Shown: positions 40,986 through 50,150, numbered from the stretch's first letter. The stretch: DNA of 64,000 nucleotides from an uncultured Arachnia sp. (GCA_947493995.1 CANLTJ010000003.1:217298-281297); one strand, 5' to 3'. The notes: generated by a model not told the origin, from the letters alone. Made by a program: numbers and translations.

Positions 40986-41900
40986 ATGAGACTGGTTTTC
41001 GCTGGCACACCCGAGGTTGCGCTGCCCGCCCTCGAAGCACTGCATGACTCGGGGCACGAGATCGTTGCGGTCGTGACCCGCCCCGATGCGCCCGCCGGTC
41101 GGGGCCGGCGCCTGGCACCCTCGCCGGTCGCTGCCCGCGCCGGTGAGCTGGGGCTGCCCGTGCTCAAGCCGGCGAAACCGTCTGAGGGTGACTTCGTCGA
41201 CGAGCTCATGCGCCTCGCCCCGGACGCCTGCCCCGTCGTCGCCTACGGGGCACTTCTGCCGCAGCGTGTCCTCGACATCCCCTGTCTGGGCTGGCTGAAC
41301 CTACACTTCTCCGTGCTTCCCCGCTGGCGGGGAGCTGCCCCGGTGCAGCGCGCCATCATGGCGGGCGATGACACCATTGGCACCAGCTGCTTCCGCATCG
41401 TACGGGAACTCGACGCTGGCGATGTCTACCGCACCTCGTCAATGCCCATGCCCGACGCCACCGCCGGCGAACTCCTCGCCAGCCTCGCCGAGTCCGGGGC
41501 ACGCCAGCTGCTCGACACACTGGAGGCGATGGCGGCCGGCGAAGTTCCGACGCCGCAACCGGTGGAGGGGATCACGATCGCGCCGAAGGTCACGGTGGCT
41601 GACGCCCGCATCGACTGGAGCGCCCCCGTCACGGAGGTTCGCAATCTCGTCATGGGATGCTCTCCGGACCCGGGCGCCTGGTGTGAGCTGGACGGCGAGC
41701 GGTTCAAGATCTACCGTGCACGCGTCGCTGACCAGAGTGAGCCGGGAGAGGCCGGCCGGTTGCGCACGACCAGACGAGAGGTGTTCGTGGCCACGGGTCA
41801 CGGAGAGCTTGAACTCCTGGAGGTCCAGCCCGCAGGCAAACGACGAATGCTGGCCATTGACTGGGGCTGCAACACTGCTGCCGGGAAGGTATTCGTATGA
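40986..41900 (+). CDS. fmt: Methionyl-tRNA formyltransferase
   Basis: Fmt formylates initiator Met-tRNA using 10-formyl-tetrahydrofolate. The 304-residue protein has the N-terminal Rossmann formyltransferase domain (RLVFAGTPEVALPALEAL), the active-site segment LNLHFSVLPRWRGAAPVQ with catalytic Asn/His, and the OB C-terminal domain. It starts one base after the priA stop and overlaps rsmB by four bases. Confidence 0.95.
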   Translation: MRLVFAGTPEVALPALEALHDSGHEIVAVVTRPDAPAGRGRRLAPSPVAARAGELGLPVLKPAKPSEGDFVDELMRLAPDACPVVAYGALLPQRVLDIPCLGWLNLHFSVLPRWRGAAPVQRAIMAGDDTIGTSCFRIVRELDAGDVYRTSSMPMPDATAGELLASLAESGARQLLDTLEAMAAGEVPTPQPVEGITIAPKVTVADARIDWSAPVTEVRNLVMGCSPDPGAWCELDGERFKIYRARVADQSEPGEAGRLRTTRREVFVATGHGELELLEVQPAGKRRMLAIDWGCNTAAGKVFV

Positions 41901-43222
41901 CGCAGAAGGAACCTCGGAGGGTGGCATTCGACGTGCTACGCGAGATCACCTCGCAGGACGCCTACGCCAACCTGGCGCTCGCGAAGAAACTGGCCACCGC
42001 TGGTCTCGAGCCACGGGACAACGGTTTCGTCACTGAGCTGGTCTCCGGTACCTGCCGACTCATGGGCACCTACGACGCCATCATCGAGGCCGCATCGGGG
42101 CGTTCGCTCACCACGCTGCAACCGGCTGTGGTGGATTTGCTGCGGTTGGGGACTCACCAGGCGCTGTCGATGAATGTCGCGCCACATGCCGCCGTCGCTG
42201 CGACCGTCGATCTCGCCCGAGCCACCGTCGGCCAGCGGGTTACGGGAATCATCAACGCCGTGCTGCGCAAGGTGTCGGCGAAGGATCTGACTACCTGGAC
42301 CGACCATCTTGCACGGGACCTTGATGAGACCGGTGCCCTGGCCGTGCGCGGCCATCATCCGGTCTGGATCGTCAACGCCTATCAAGACGTCCTCCCCGAG
42401 GACGAGGTGGCCGACGCTTTGGCCGCCAACAACGTGGCGCCCTCGCCCACGTTGGTGGTGCGTCCCGGGCTCTGTGAAGTGCGGGAACTGGTCGCGCTGG
42501 GTGCCCGCGCCACCGAGTTCTCACCGTTCGGCGCCGTGGCTGACGGCGTGCCTGCGCACCTTCCGCCGGTCAAGGAGGGGCGCGCCGGGGTGCAGGACGA
42601 GGGGTCGCAGCTGGTGGCTTGGGCGTTGTCCCGTGTCGATGCGCCACAGGGGTCGTGGCTGGATCTGTGCGCCGGACCCGGTGGCAAGGCAGCTCTGCTG
42701 GCAGGTCTGGCCCGGCAGGCGGGGGAGGTGTTGGTGGCCAACGAGATGCTGGAGCACCGGGCCGCCCTCGTGGAGCAGGCCCTTTCCGCCTATCCGGAGG
42801 GGACCGCGTCGGTCGTCTGCTCGGATGGTCGCACACCCACGTGGGAGCCGGCGAGCTTCGCACGGGTGATCGCCGATGTCCCGTGCACGGGGCTGGGCGC
42901 GTTGCGTCGTCGTCCGGAATCGCGCTGGCGACGTCGGTTCGAGGACCTGGCGCAGCTGGGAGACCTGCAACGCGATCTGCTCCGCTCAGCACTAGGATCG
43001 GCCATGCAGGGTGGCGTCGTCGCCTACTCCACCTGCTCCCCGCATCGCGCCGAGACCTCCGAGGTGGTCGAGGACGTGCTCACGGAGTTCCCGGGAGCAA
43101 CGCTCCTGCACGCCGCCGACTTCCTCCCGGACGTACCCGACTGCGCGCTCGGAGACTACGTGCAGCTCTGGCCGCAGCGCCACAACACCGACGCCATGTT
43201 CCTGGCGATAATCAGGAGGTAG
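41897..43222 (+). CDS. rsmB: 16S rRNA (cytosine-967-C5) methyltransferase RsmB
   Basis: RsmB methylates C967 of 16S rRNA. The 441-residue protein has an N-terminal NusB-like RNA-binding domain (about 1-135), then an AdoMet-binding domain with LDLCAGPGGKAALLAGL, the motif IV DVPCTGLGALRRRPESRW and motif VI YSTCSPHRAET, giving the two Cys of RNA C5 methyltransferases. ATG overlaps the fmt stop. It is the last gene of the run that began at gmk. Confidence 0.93.
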   Translation: MTQKEPRRVAFDVLREITSQDAYANLALAKKLATAGLEPRDNGFVTELVSGTCRLMGTYDAIIEAASGRSLTTLQPAVVDLLRLGTHQALSMNVAPHAAVAATVDLARATVGQRVTGIINAVLRKVSAKDLTTWTDHLARDLDETGALAVRGHHPVWIVNAYQDVLPEDEVADALAANNVAPSPTLVVRPGLCEVRELVALGARATEFSPFGAVADGVPAHLPPVKEGRAGVQDEGSQLVAWALSRVDAPQGSWLDLCAGPGGKAALLAGLARQAGEVLVANEMLEHRAALVEQALSAYPEGTASVVCSDGRTPTWEPASFARVIADVPCTGLGALRRRPESRWRRRFEDLAQLGDLQRDLLRSALGSAMQGGVVAYSTCSPHRAETSEVVEDVLTEFPGATLLHAADFLPDVPDCALGDYVQLWPQRHNTDAMFLAIIRR

Positions 43223-43300
43223 GCGCAGTAGGCAATGCCACGGCGGCCGAAGCCTCCAAAGGCCATGTGCCTGAGCGCATCGCCCAGTATTTTTTGCTTC

Positions 43301-44137
43301 TCATCCTTTCGTTGCGCCGGCTGTCAGGCCAGCGACAATCCATCGGCTGGCAAAAGCAAACATGACCATCGTTGGAAGGATGGTCAGCACGGCCGCTGCG
43401 GACATCGGACCCCACTCGATGTTGAAACTGGAGATGAACCCGTTCAGTGCGGTGGGGATCGTCTTGTTCGAGTCGCTGTTGATCAGCGTGACGGCGAGGA
43501 ACAGCTCGTTCCAGCTGTTGACGAAGTTGAAGATAAACGTTGCCACAATGCCCGGCGTCATGACGGGCACCAGCACTCGCCACAGCGCAGTGAAGCGGGA
43601 GCAGCCATCCACCATCGCTGCCTCCTCCAAGCTCTGCGGGACGTTGTCGAAGAAGCCGCGCAGCATGATGGTTGAGAACGGGATCGTGATTGCGACGTAC
43701 ACCAGCACAAGGCCGAACCGGTTGTCGACCAGACCGAGGGTCGTGAACATCTGGTACAGGGGTCCCAGCGCGATGAAGGCGGGGATCATCTGGGTCACCA
43801 GAAAGGCCATCATGATGGTGCCCTTGCCCCGGAAGCTGAACCGAGCGAGCACATATGCGCTCAGCAGCGCGATGGTCGTTGCGACGAGGGCCGCTGCTGA
43901 GGACACGATAATGCTGTTGATCAGATAGGTGCCGAACTGCGCTTTCTGAAAGAGGCTGGCGTAGTTCTCCACGGAGAATTCACGCGGCCAGTAGCGAACC
44001 GGATACTCGGCGATCTGGCTCGCTGGTTTGAACGACGTCAAAGCGATCCAGTACAGCGGGAACAACGTTATGATCATCCAGATCGCGAGACCGATCACCT
44101 TGATGACCGTCAACGCGCGGGGGTCACGGTTGATCAT
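43301..44137 (-). CDS. Carbohydrate-type ABC transporter permease (MalG-like)
   Basis: A 278-residue inner-membrane permease with six predicted helices and the EAA loop EEAAMVDGCSRFTALWRVL. The C-terminus SRWIVAGLTAGATKG is characteristic of the CUT1 MalG family. With the adjacent MalF-like protein it would form the transport channel. Its ATG overlaps the upstream permease stop (ATGA). It is the last gene of the minus-strand operon; no ATPase gene accompanies it, so a shared MsiK-type ATPase is inferred. Confidence 0.9.
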   Translation of the reverse strand: MINRDPRALTVIKVIGLAIWMIITLFPLYWIALTSFKPASQIAEYPVRYWPREFSVENYASLFQKAQFGTYLINSIIVSSAAALVATTIALLSAYVLARFSFRGKGTIMMAFLVTQMIPAFIALGPLYQMFTTLGLVDNRFGLVLVYVAITIPFSTIMLRGFFDNVPQSLEEAAMVDGCSRFTALWRVLVPVMTPGIVATFIFNFVNSWNELFLAVTLINSDSNKTIPTALNGFISSFNIEWGPMSAAAVLTILPTMVMFAFASRWIVAGLTAGATKG

Positions 44138-45084
44138 GTGTCACCCCTCTGGGTCAGGAGTGCGAGATACGCACCCGTGAAGATGACGAGGACACCCACA
44201 ACGATGAATCCAAGCGCAGATGCGAGTCCGTACTCGCCCTGCTGGGTGTACTGAATCATCCACGTCGTGACAATCTGAGTTCGGTTCCCCGGTCCGCCGC
44301 CGGTCATGCCGTAGATGATGTCCGGGAAGTTGAAGATCCAGATGATGCGCAGGAGAACCGTGAGCATCAGGGTGGAGCGGATTGTCGGGATGGTGACCCG
44401 GATCAGGGTGCGCCAACGACCGGCGCCGTCCAGCGCCGCAGCTTCATACAGTTCGTCGGGTACCGACTGGAGGGCCGCGAGAATCATGATGGCGAAGAAG
44501 GTGACGCCGTACCAGACGTTGGCGATGATTACCGCGAGCAGCGCCAGCTGGGGATCGGCCAGCCAGGGCACGGGTGTGTCGATGAGGCCCACACGCATCA
44601 GCAGGTCATTGATCACCCCAAACTCGGAATTGAACATCCACCGGAAAAGGATGCCGATGAGGAAGCCCGATACAGCCCAGGGGTAGAACACGACGGCTTG
44701 GTACAATCCCCGGAATCGGAACTTGCGCCGTAGCGCAAGTGCAATGAGAAATCCGAGGAAGAACTGAGGAATTAGTGAACCCCCCACCCACACCACGGAA
44801 TTGAACAGGACCCGTGGAAAAAGGGGATCGGACAACAAGGTCCTGAAGTTACCGAATCCGATCCACGGCGTGCTGGTCAGGTCCCACAAGCTCCACTGAC
44901 GAAATGCCATCTGGCTGCCGACGAGCATGGGGTAGTAGATGAAGACGCCAACAAAAATGAATGCCGGGGCCAGGAAGGCCAGCATCTGAAGCCCGGTCCG
45001 GACGGTGAACCGCCGCTTGGGGGAGGGGCGGACGCGTTTGGCCTCCGCCCCCCGCTCGGCGACCTCATCGGTCACTGGTGACAC
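44134..45084 (-). CDS. Carbohydrate-type ABC transporter permease (MalF-like)
   Basis: A 316-residue membrane protein with six predicted helices, starting after a basic cytoplasmic N-terminus. It has the CUT1 features VGVFIYYPMLVGSQMAF and the EAA loop YEAAALDGAGRWRTLIRVTIP. The start is GTG 45084, seven bases after the lipoprotein stop. It pairs with the MalG-like permease. Substrate unknown. Confidence 0.9.
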   Translation of the reverse strand: MSPVTDEVAERGAEAKRVRPSPKRRFTVRTGLQMLAFLAPAFIFVGVFIYYPMLVGSQMAFRQWSLWDLTSTPWIGFGNFRTLLSDPLFPRVLFNSVVWVGGSLIPQFFLGFLIALALRRKFRFRGLYQAVVFYPWAVSGFLIGILFRWMFNSEFGVINDLLMRVGLIDTPVPWLADPQLALLAVIIANVWYGVTFFAIMILAALQSVPDELYEAAALDGAGRWRTLIRVTIPTIRSTLMLTVLLRIIWIFNFPDIIYGMTGGGPGNRTQIVTTWMIQYTQQGEYGLASALGFIVVGVLVIFTGAYLALLTQRGDT

Positions 45085-45090
45085 GGTCGG

Positions 45091-46410
45091 TCAGCCTTCC
45101 CACTTCTGCGTCCAGTACTCATCCCAGTCCGCCAGAAGGTCAGTGGTGCTCATTTCGCCCAGCAGTACGTTCTGGAAATCATCCTCCGATTTCTGCATCC
45201 ACTCCGTCCACCAGGCAACGCCCCGGGGTTCTTCAACCGAGATATACACCTCCGGCTCCGAGGTCATCTCCACGTAGGCTGCCCAGGGTCCGCTGCTGAA
45301 GAATTCGTCCTCGCCCGCCTCCTTCAGGATAGGAACGAGACTGTTCTCCTTGGCGAATGTCGTCGAGGGCTCTCCTGAGAGCCACTTCACGAGCTCCACT
45401 GCTTCTTCCTTGTTCTCGCTCGCTTCGGCCACGCCCCATCCTGCGGTGGCCAGCGGCCATGCGGCTTTACCGGTCGGACCGACCGGGTTGGGAGCCACGC
45501 TCCACTGATCCTCGGTCAGCGACGAACTTTCCACCGCGGCGATGACCTCGGGATCCTGCAGCAAGAACGCGGTCGATCCGTTCGTGAACGCCTGCACCAT
45601 CTCGGGGTATCCCCAAGCGACAGAGGACTCGGGAGATCCTGTCTCGAACAGTTCGATGTAGCGGTCGATCGCTTCCTGTGACTCAGCCGTCGAGAAGATC
45701 GTTGCACCATTGGTCACCTTGTAGGCGTTGCTGGTGTCGAGTTGGTCGGCGTTGTATGCCTGCAGAATCGCGGCCAGCTGGCCAATGGAATTCGCACCAC
45801 CTCGGAAGGCGTAGCCGTACCGATTCTGGGCCGGGTCCTGAATTGCTGCAGCCTGTCCAATAAGATCGCTCCACGCCTCGGGCGCTCCATCGAAGCCCGC
45901 GTCCGTGACGAGATCCGTTCGGTAGAAGAGGCTGAGTCCGTAGAAGCCGTACGGAATGAACCAGGACTCGCCTTCCTCATTGACAGCCACTTCTCGGGCC
46001 TGCTCGGTGAGATTGTCCAGCCCCTCCCACCCTTCCAGGTCACCTGACATGTCGTAGAGCCAGCCGTTGTTGGTGAAGGGACCGACGGTCAGATCACGCA
46101 CCTCCAGCACGTCGACTCCAGAACCGGACTGCAACATCTGTTGGATCTTCTGATCTGCCTGCTCTGTGGGCGGTGAGATCAGATCCACTGTGATGCCGGG
46201 GTTCTCGCTCTCGAAATCGGCCAGCATCGATTGCAACAGTTCAGTGCGGGCGGGGTTGGTCAGACTTTCGACCATCTGCAGTGTGACGGTTTCGCCGCCG
46301 CTGTCGGCACCGTCGCCGTCGGCGCTGGTGTTGGACTCTCCACCGCAGGCTGTCAATGCCAGCGCCATCGCTGACAGAGCTGCCGCGGCTCTCATGAACT
46401 TTCTTGCCAT
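45091..46410 (-). CDS. Extracellular solute-binding lipoprotein of the ABC importer
   Basis: A 439-residue family 1 solute-binding protein (sugar type). The signal peptide MARKFMRAAAALSAMALA ends in the lipobox LTACGG, so Cys at about residue 21 is lipidated. A short Gly/Ser/Asp-rich linker follows, then the two-lobe fold with DVLEVRDLTVGPF, ESWFIPYGFYGLSLFYRTD and TAFLLQDPEV. ATG 46410 has AAGGAG five bases upstream. The first 19 bases overlap the 3' end of the aminotransferase gene. The ligand cannot be told from sequence. Confidence 0.9.
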   Translation of the reverse strand: MARKFMRAAAALSAMALALTACGGESNTSADGDGADSGGETVTLQMVESLTNPARTELLQSMLADFESENPGITVDLISPPTEQADQKIQQMLQSGSGVDVLEVRDLTVGPFTNNGWLYDMSGDLEGWEGLDNLTEQAREVAVNEEGESWFIPYGFYGLSLFYRTDLVTDAGFDGAPEAWSDLIGQAAAIQDPAQNRYGYAFRGGANSIGQLAAILQAYNADQLDTSNAYKVTNGATIFSTAESQEAIDRYIELFETGSPESSVAWGYPEMVQAFTNGSTAFLLQDPEVIAAVESSSLTEDQWSVAPNPVGPTGKAAWPLATAGWGVAEASENKEEAVELVKWLSGEPSTTFAKENSLVPILKEAGEDEFFSSGPWAAYVEMTSEPEVYISVEEPRGVAWWTEWMQKSEDDFQNVLLGEMSTTDLLADWDEYWTQKWEG

Positions 46411-47648
46411 AACTGCTCCTTGCGTAGTTTTGGGTTGGATCGAGTTATCGTCAGTGGCAGTGATTCCGACCACTGGCGCAGCAAAGGAATACCTATTGAT
46501 GCGAATTGCTCAAAATCATGGACGATCGTGTAAATATGCGACGACAGTCTGATGAACCCCCTTCCATCGAAGCTCGTGAAGGCAGCCACAACACCGGTGG
46601 CGTCCATGAAGGGCACACGGAGTGCATCCGCGTCGCTGATCGTGCCGCCGAGCTGGCCCGGGAGACGCAGTAGCCGCATGGGACCGACAGGCTGCCCAAC
46701 GTCCGGAAGGGGATCCTCGACCCATCGCCGCAGGCTTCGTGCCACTGTGTCGCAACCCTCGTCGAGGATGGCACTGCTTGTCTGACGGATGGTGTCCCAG
46801 CCGAAAGATTCCTCCATGTATTCCCATGCGAGTGGTGCGGTGATCCACGGTGTGGCGTCAAGAGTTCCTTGGACGTCGAACCTTTCCGGGAAAGCCAGCG
46901 GAGTGCCCCACGAATCAATGCTCGGGAACAATTCCTGGCCAGTCCCACGGCTGACGAGGACAGCTGCTCCGCGGGGAGAGCAAATGAACTTGTGGAGATT
47001 GCCCACCCAGTAGTCGGCTTCCTTGCACACGGGGTCGCGCAGGACGCCTGGAGCGTGTGCACCGTCCACGAGGGTGAGGACCCCCATTTCGCGGGCCGCC
47101 ACGCAGATCTCGTCGACGGGAAATTCGCGAGCCGTCGCCGATGTCACCTGGTCCATGACCAGCAGCGTGGGGCGTGACTGCCGCAACGCGGCTGTCACGA
47201 GATCGGTAACTTCACTTGCTGTGGCCGCCAGGGGTATGGAGACGCTGTCGGCTCGACCGCCAGTGCGGTGCGCCAGCCGCTCTGCACCCATGGTGATCGC
47301 GCCATAGCCATGATTCGTTGTCATCACGTCCACCGGCCCCTGTTGGGAGAGCGCCTGGAAAACAACGGAGGCCCCTGCACTGGCGTTCAGGACGAAGGCG
47401 AGCCGGTCAGGATCTGTTTCGAGCAGCGACGCCATGCGCAGCCGTGCGATCCGGACCCGGTTGGGAAGCTCAGAGAACCAGCGAACGGGATTGAACTCAA
47501 CGAGCCTGCGCAATCTGTCCTGTTCGGTGAAAATCGCCGATGGTACGGCGCCGAAGGAGCCATGGTTCAGGTGCCGAACCGCTGGGTCTAGATCCCAAAG
47601 GGCTCGCGCGTGCTTGACATCCCGAGCGCCGGTACCGGCTAGACGCAT
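46392..47648 (-). CDS. Class V PLP enzyme, isopenicillin N epimerase/cysteine desulfurase-like
   Basis: A 418-residue fold-type I PLP enzyme. It begins with HLNHGSFGAVPSAI (about 26-39), the signature of the isopenicillin N epimerase-like branch; VDGAHAPG (about 194-201) gives the PLP-ring Asp, and NLHKF places the Schiff-base Lys at about 220. No catalytic Cys loop of a true cysteine desulfurase is evident. The reaction is unknown: epimerisation, lyase or transamination are all possible. ATG 47648 has AAGGGAG seven bases upstream. As first gene of the ABC importer operon it probably acts on the imported compound. Confidence 0.82.
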   Translation of the reverse strand: MRLAGTGARDVKHARALWDLDPAVRHLNHGSFGAVPSAIFTEQDRLRRLVEFNPVRWFSELPNRVRIARLRMASLLETDPDRLAFVLNASAGASVVFQALSQQGPVDVMTTNHGYGAITMGAERLAHRTGGRADSVSIPLAATASEVTDLVTAALRQSRPTLLVMDQVTSATAREFPVDEICVAAREMGVLTLVDGAHAPGVLRDPVCKEADYWVGNLHKFICSPRGAAVLVSRGTGQELFPSIDSWGTPLAFPERFDVQGTLDATPWITAPLAWEYMEESFGWDTIRQTSSAILDEGCDTVARSLRRWVEDPLPDVGQPVGPMRLLRLPGQLGGTISDADALRVPFMDATGVVAAFTSFDGRGFIRLSSHIYTIVHDFEQFASIGIPLLRQWSESLPLTITRSNPKLRKEQLWQESS

Positions 47649-47663
47649 TATTAAACTCCCTTC

Positions 47664-47672
47664 TGTCTGACA
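47664..47672. promoter_or_regulatory. Candidate GntR/FadR-type operator 1
   Basis: TGTCTGACA is a TGTC-N-GACA dyad. On the minus strand it directly follows the -10 element of the aminotransferase promoter, so it covers the transcription start. Confidence 0.55.
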
Positions 47673-47701
47673 ACTATGGGGAGTTTGGCGAGCCGTGTCA
47701 A
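47673..47701 (-). promoter_or_regulatory. Promoter of the aminotransferase-ABC importer operon
   Basis: On the minus strand TTGACA (47701-47696), a 17-base spacer and CATAGT (47678-47673). The -35 is a perfect consensus, which is rare in this window. Transcription should start near 47666, 18 bases before the start codon. Confidence 0.6.
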
Positions 47702-47726
47702 CGGATTCGAGAACAATCGGCCATAG

Positions 47727-47735
47727 TGTCTGACA
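47727..47735. promoter_or_regulatory. Candidate GntR/FadR-type operator 2
   Basis: A second TGTCTGACA, preceded by CCATAG, lies 40 bases before the gntR start. Centre-to-centre distance to operator 1 is 63 bp, six helical turns. Confidence 0.55.
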
Positions 47736-47775
47736 ATAGGATGAGCGGCGCACGCAGGAAGAACAGGAGATCTCG

Positions 47776-48471
47776 ATGGGTGCAGTAGAATCAGCGAGGG
47801 ATCGGTTATGTCGGATGATCGCCTCGGGCGAACTGCATCCCGGCCAGGTGTTGCCCAGCGAGGCGGAGCTGTGTGAACGACTCGGCGTATCACGAAGCTC
47901 ATTGCGTGAAGCGCAGCGAATACTGGGGGTCGCCGGAGCGCTGACGTCAAGGCCGGGCACCAGATCTTTCGTCTCGGAGATGCACGCCGAGCAGATTCTG
48001 TCAGGGCTGGACATCGTGGTTCCCCTGCTTCCCCTGGAGCGCTACCTTGAGCTGTTCCCCATGCGGGAGGTGCTGGAAGGGCACGCAGCCGCCATGGCGT
48101 CCGCGAGAATGTCGGAGTTCGAAGTAGAGGAATTGGGGGTCGTCTCGCAGGAGTTGTGCGATACCTCCGATCCCGATCGTGTGCAGACGCTGGATAGGGA
48201 GTTTCATTTGCTCATATTCAAGGGAAGTCGGGACACCATGATCGCCGCCTTGTTGGCGTCCCTGCGCAGACGCGGGCAGGACTACCGCATCCTTGAACTG
48301 GGAGAGGGGCGAGGACCGGAGATGAAACGCATCAGTGACCATGCACACCGGGAAATTGTGGTGGCAATCGGTGACAGGGACCCGGAAGCTGCCCGCTCAC
48401 TCATGATGGAGCATGTCAGATGCACAAAGCGTTGGCTTGAGGGGTTCTGGCCGGAGCCGACAGTCCTGTAG
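47776..48471 (+). CDS. GntR-family regulator, FadR (FCD) subfamily
   Basis: A 231-residue regulator. The N-terminal winged helix has [25 protein letters not shown] (about 27-51); the C-terminal helical FCD domain has metal-site residues in DREFHLLIF and [10 protein letters not shown]. It is divergent from the aminotransferase-ABC operon and flanked by two candidate operators, so it most likely represses that operon and itself until a ligand binds. The ligand is probably the imported compound or its product. ATG 47776 has AGGAGA seven bases upstream. Downstream rpe has its own promoter. Confidence 0.88.
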   Translation: MGAVESARDRLCRMIASGELHPGQVLPSEAELCERLGVSRSSLREAQRILGVAGALTSRPGTRSFVSEMHAEQILSGLDIVVPLLPLERYLELFPMREVLEGHAAAMASARMSEFEVEELGVVSQELCDTSDPDRVQTLDREFHLLIFKGSRDTMIAALLASLRRRGQDYRILELGEGRGPEMKRISDHAHREIVVAIGDRDPEAARSLMMEHVRCTKRWLEGFWPEPTVL

Positions 48472-48484
48472 ACAGTGGGCGGGC

Positions 48485-48490
48485 TATGGT
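48485..48490 (+). promoter_or_regulatory. Leaderless-type -10 element for rpe
   Basis: TATGGT begins 13 bases before ATG 48498, which lacks a ribosome-binding site. Confidence 0.4.
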
Positions 48491-48497
48491 GATCGCC

Positions 48498-49151
48498 ATG
48501 CGCATAACACCCAGCATTTTGAACGCGGACTTTGCGAACCTTGAGGCCGAGGTGGGCCGGATTCCCGGAGCGGACGCCGTTCACGTCGACGTGATGGACA
48601 ACCACTTCGTTCCCAACCTGACCATCGGTCTGCCGGTGGTGGAGTCACTGCGCAGGGTCACCGACAAGATGCTCGACATCCACCTCATGATCGAGGACGC
48701 CGACAGGTGGGCTCCCGCATTTGCCGAAGCCGGAGCTGAGTCCGTGACCTTCCACGTGGAGGCCGCTGCCGCACCCATCCGCCTCGCACGTGAGTTGCGC
48801 AAGCTCGGAGCCCGCGCCTCCATGGCACTCAAGCCAGCCACACCCATCGACGGCTTCGCCGACATGCTCGACGAGGTCGACATGGTGCTGCTGATGACGG
48901 TCGAGCCCGGGTTCGGTGGTCAGTCCTTCCTCGATCTGGTGCTGCCCAAGATCCGGCGCACCCGTGAACTGATCGGGGATCGCCCTATCTGGCTGCAGGT
49001 GGACGGTGGCGTGTCCACCTCCACCGTCGAGCGCTGCGCGGAGGCTGGCGCCGACACCTTCGTGGCGGGCTCAGCAGTCTTCAACGCACCTAAACCGGAT
49101 GCCATGGTGTCAGAGCTGCGTGAACTCGCCGTCGCCGCCTGCCGACACTGA
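48498..49151 (+). CDS. rpe: Ribulose-phosphate 3-epimerase
   Basis: Rpe interconverts ribulose 5-phosphate and xylulose 5-phosphate in the pentose phosphate pathway. The 217-residue TIM barrel starts [15 protein letters not shown] and has [37 protein letters not shown] and VDGGVSTST, covering the metal and catalytic residues. ATG 48498 matches homologues; an ATG at 48486 is in frame. In many relatives rpe directly follows rsmB; here the ABC/GntR block lies between them. Confidence 0.95.
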   Translation: MRITPSILNADFANLEAEVGRIPGADAVHVDVMDNHFVPNLTIGLPVVESLRRVTDKMLDIHLMIEDADRWAPAFAEAGAESVTFHVEAAAAPIRLARELRKLGARASMALKPATPIDGFADMLDEVDMVLLMTVEPGFGGQSFLDLVLPKIRRTRELIGDRPIWLQVDGGVSTSTVERCAEAGADTFVAGSAVFNAPKPDAMVSELRELAVAACRH

Positions 49152-49183
49152 GCGGGCGGAGAACAGATGGCACTGGAGAGGAT

Positions 49184-50044
49184 TCAGCTGCGGCGGGGGC
49201 CCCTCCGCATCGGGCCGTCACCGCGACCGCGCAGGTAGCGCTCGAACTCCGCCGCAATCGTGTCTCCCGTGGCGCCCTCCACATCCTGGGCGTCCTTGGC
49301 CTCTTCCAACTGCTCGATGTACTCGGCCACGTCCGGGTCCTCGGAGCTGAGTTCGTCGACGGCTGCGGTCCACTTCACCGCCTCGTCGGGCAGATCGTCG
49401 TAATCCAACGAGACACCGAGCACCTGTTCCAGCCGGCTGAGAAGTGCCTGCTGCCCCTTCGGACTGGGCGGGTTCGCCACATAGTGGGGGATCGCCACCC
49501 ACATGGATGCGGTGGTGAGTCCCTGCGCAATCAGCATCTGGTTGATGACACCGATGGAACCGGTGGGTCCCTCGTAGCTGGAAGCCTCGAGGTCCAGGAG
49601 CTCGCGGAGCGCAGTGTCGAAGGTGAACATGGACACGGGCAGCGGCCTCGAGTGAGGGGTGTCACTCAGCATCGCGCCCAGCAGAACCACCAGTTGCGGC
49701 TCCAGCTCCGTGATGTGGCCGATGAGCTCAGCCGCGAAGCTGCGCCACAACAGGCTCGGCTCCGGACCGACGACCACGAGGATGTCCCGCTCGGGATGCC
49801 GCGCCAGCGTGAGAGTGACGGCGGGCCACTCGATGAAGGGGCCGTCCGGGGACTGGTGCAGGAAGGGACGGGTGGCCTGGTAGTCGAAGTAGCGTTCGTC
49901 GTCGATGGTGCCCAGCTCGATGCGGTCGTACCTCCGCAGCAGATGCGCGGCGGTGTCGCTCGCAGCGCCCCCTGCGTCGTTCCAACCGCCGAAGGCGATG
50001 ACGACGGCAAGGTCGCGAAATGGGGCAAGATGATCAAACCGCAT
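49184..50044 (-). CDS. PAC2 family protein
   Basis: A 286-residue PAC2 (proteasome assembly chaperone 2-like) protein: LAVVIAFGGWNDAGGAASDTA at the N-terminus, DILVVVGPEPSLLWRSF, LEPQLVVLLGAMLSDTPHSRP and VAIPHYVANPPSPKG are all family features. The C-terminal 40 residues are acidic. Bacterial PAC2 function is not known. ATG 50044 has a TAGACT box 13 bases ahead on the minus strand. It is divergent from metH, a common arrangement in Actinomycetota. Confidence 0.88.
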   Translation of the reverse strand: MRFDHLAPFRDLAVVIAFGGWNDAGGAASDTAAHLLRRYDRIELGTIDDERYFDYQATRPFLHQSPDGPFIEWPAVTLTLARHPERDILVVVGPEPSLLWRSFAAELIGHITELEPQLVVLLGAMLSDTPHSRPLPVSMFTFDTALRELLDLEASSYEGPTGSIGVINQMLIAQGLTTASMWVAIPHYVANPPSPKGQQALLSRLEQVLGVSLDYDDLPDEAVKWTAAVDELSSEDPDVAEYIEQLEEAKDAQDVEGATGDTIAAEFERYLRGRGDGPMRRGPRRS

Positions 50045-50051
50045 GGCCACC

Positions 50052-50057
50052 AGTCTA
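50052..50057 (-). promoter_or_regulatory. Leaderless-type -10 element for the PAC2 gene
   Basis: TAGACT on the minus strand begins 13 bases before the ATG at 50044. Confidence 0.45.
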
Positions 50058-50137
50058 GGCGCCGGACGTCCACTGCGCCGGGCCGCCAACTGTGCCCATG
50101 GATCAGTCGTGGCGGCTGTCCCTCGTGTCTTCCGCGT

Positions 50138-50143
50138 TAGAGT
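50138..50143 (+). promoter_or_regulatory. Leaderless-type -10 element for metH
   Basis: TAGAGT begins 13 bases before GTG 50151. No cobalamin riboswitch is present between the PAC2 gene and metH. Confidence 0.45.
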
Positions 50144-50150
50144 GGCCCGC

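Noticed and set aside
43223..43300. Rho-independent terminator at the T-run near 43290
   Set aside because: There is a run of six T but no stable stem immediately upstream on the plus strand.
50045..50150. Cobalamin riboswitch before metH
   Set aside because: The gap is only about 100 bases, filled by two divergent leaderless-type promoters, without aptamer motifs.
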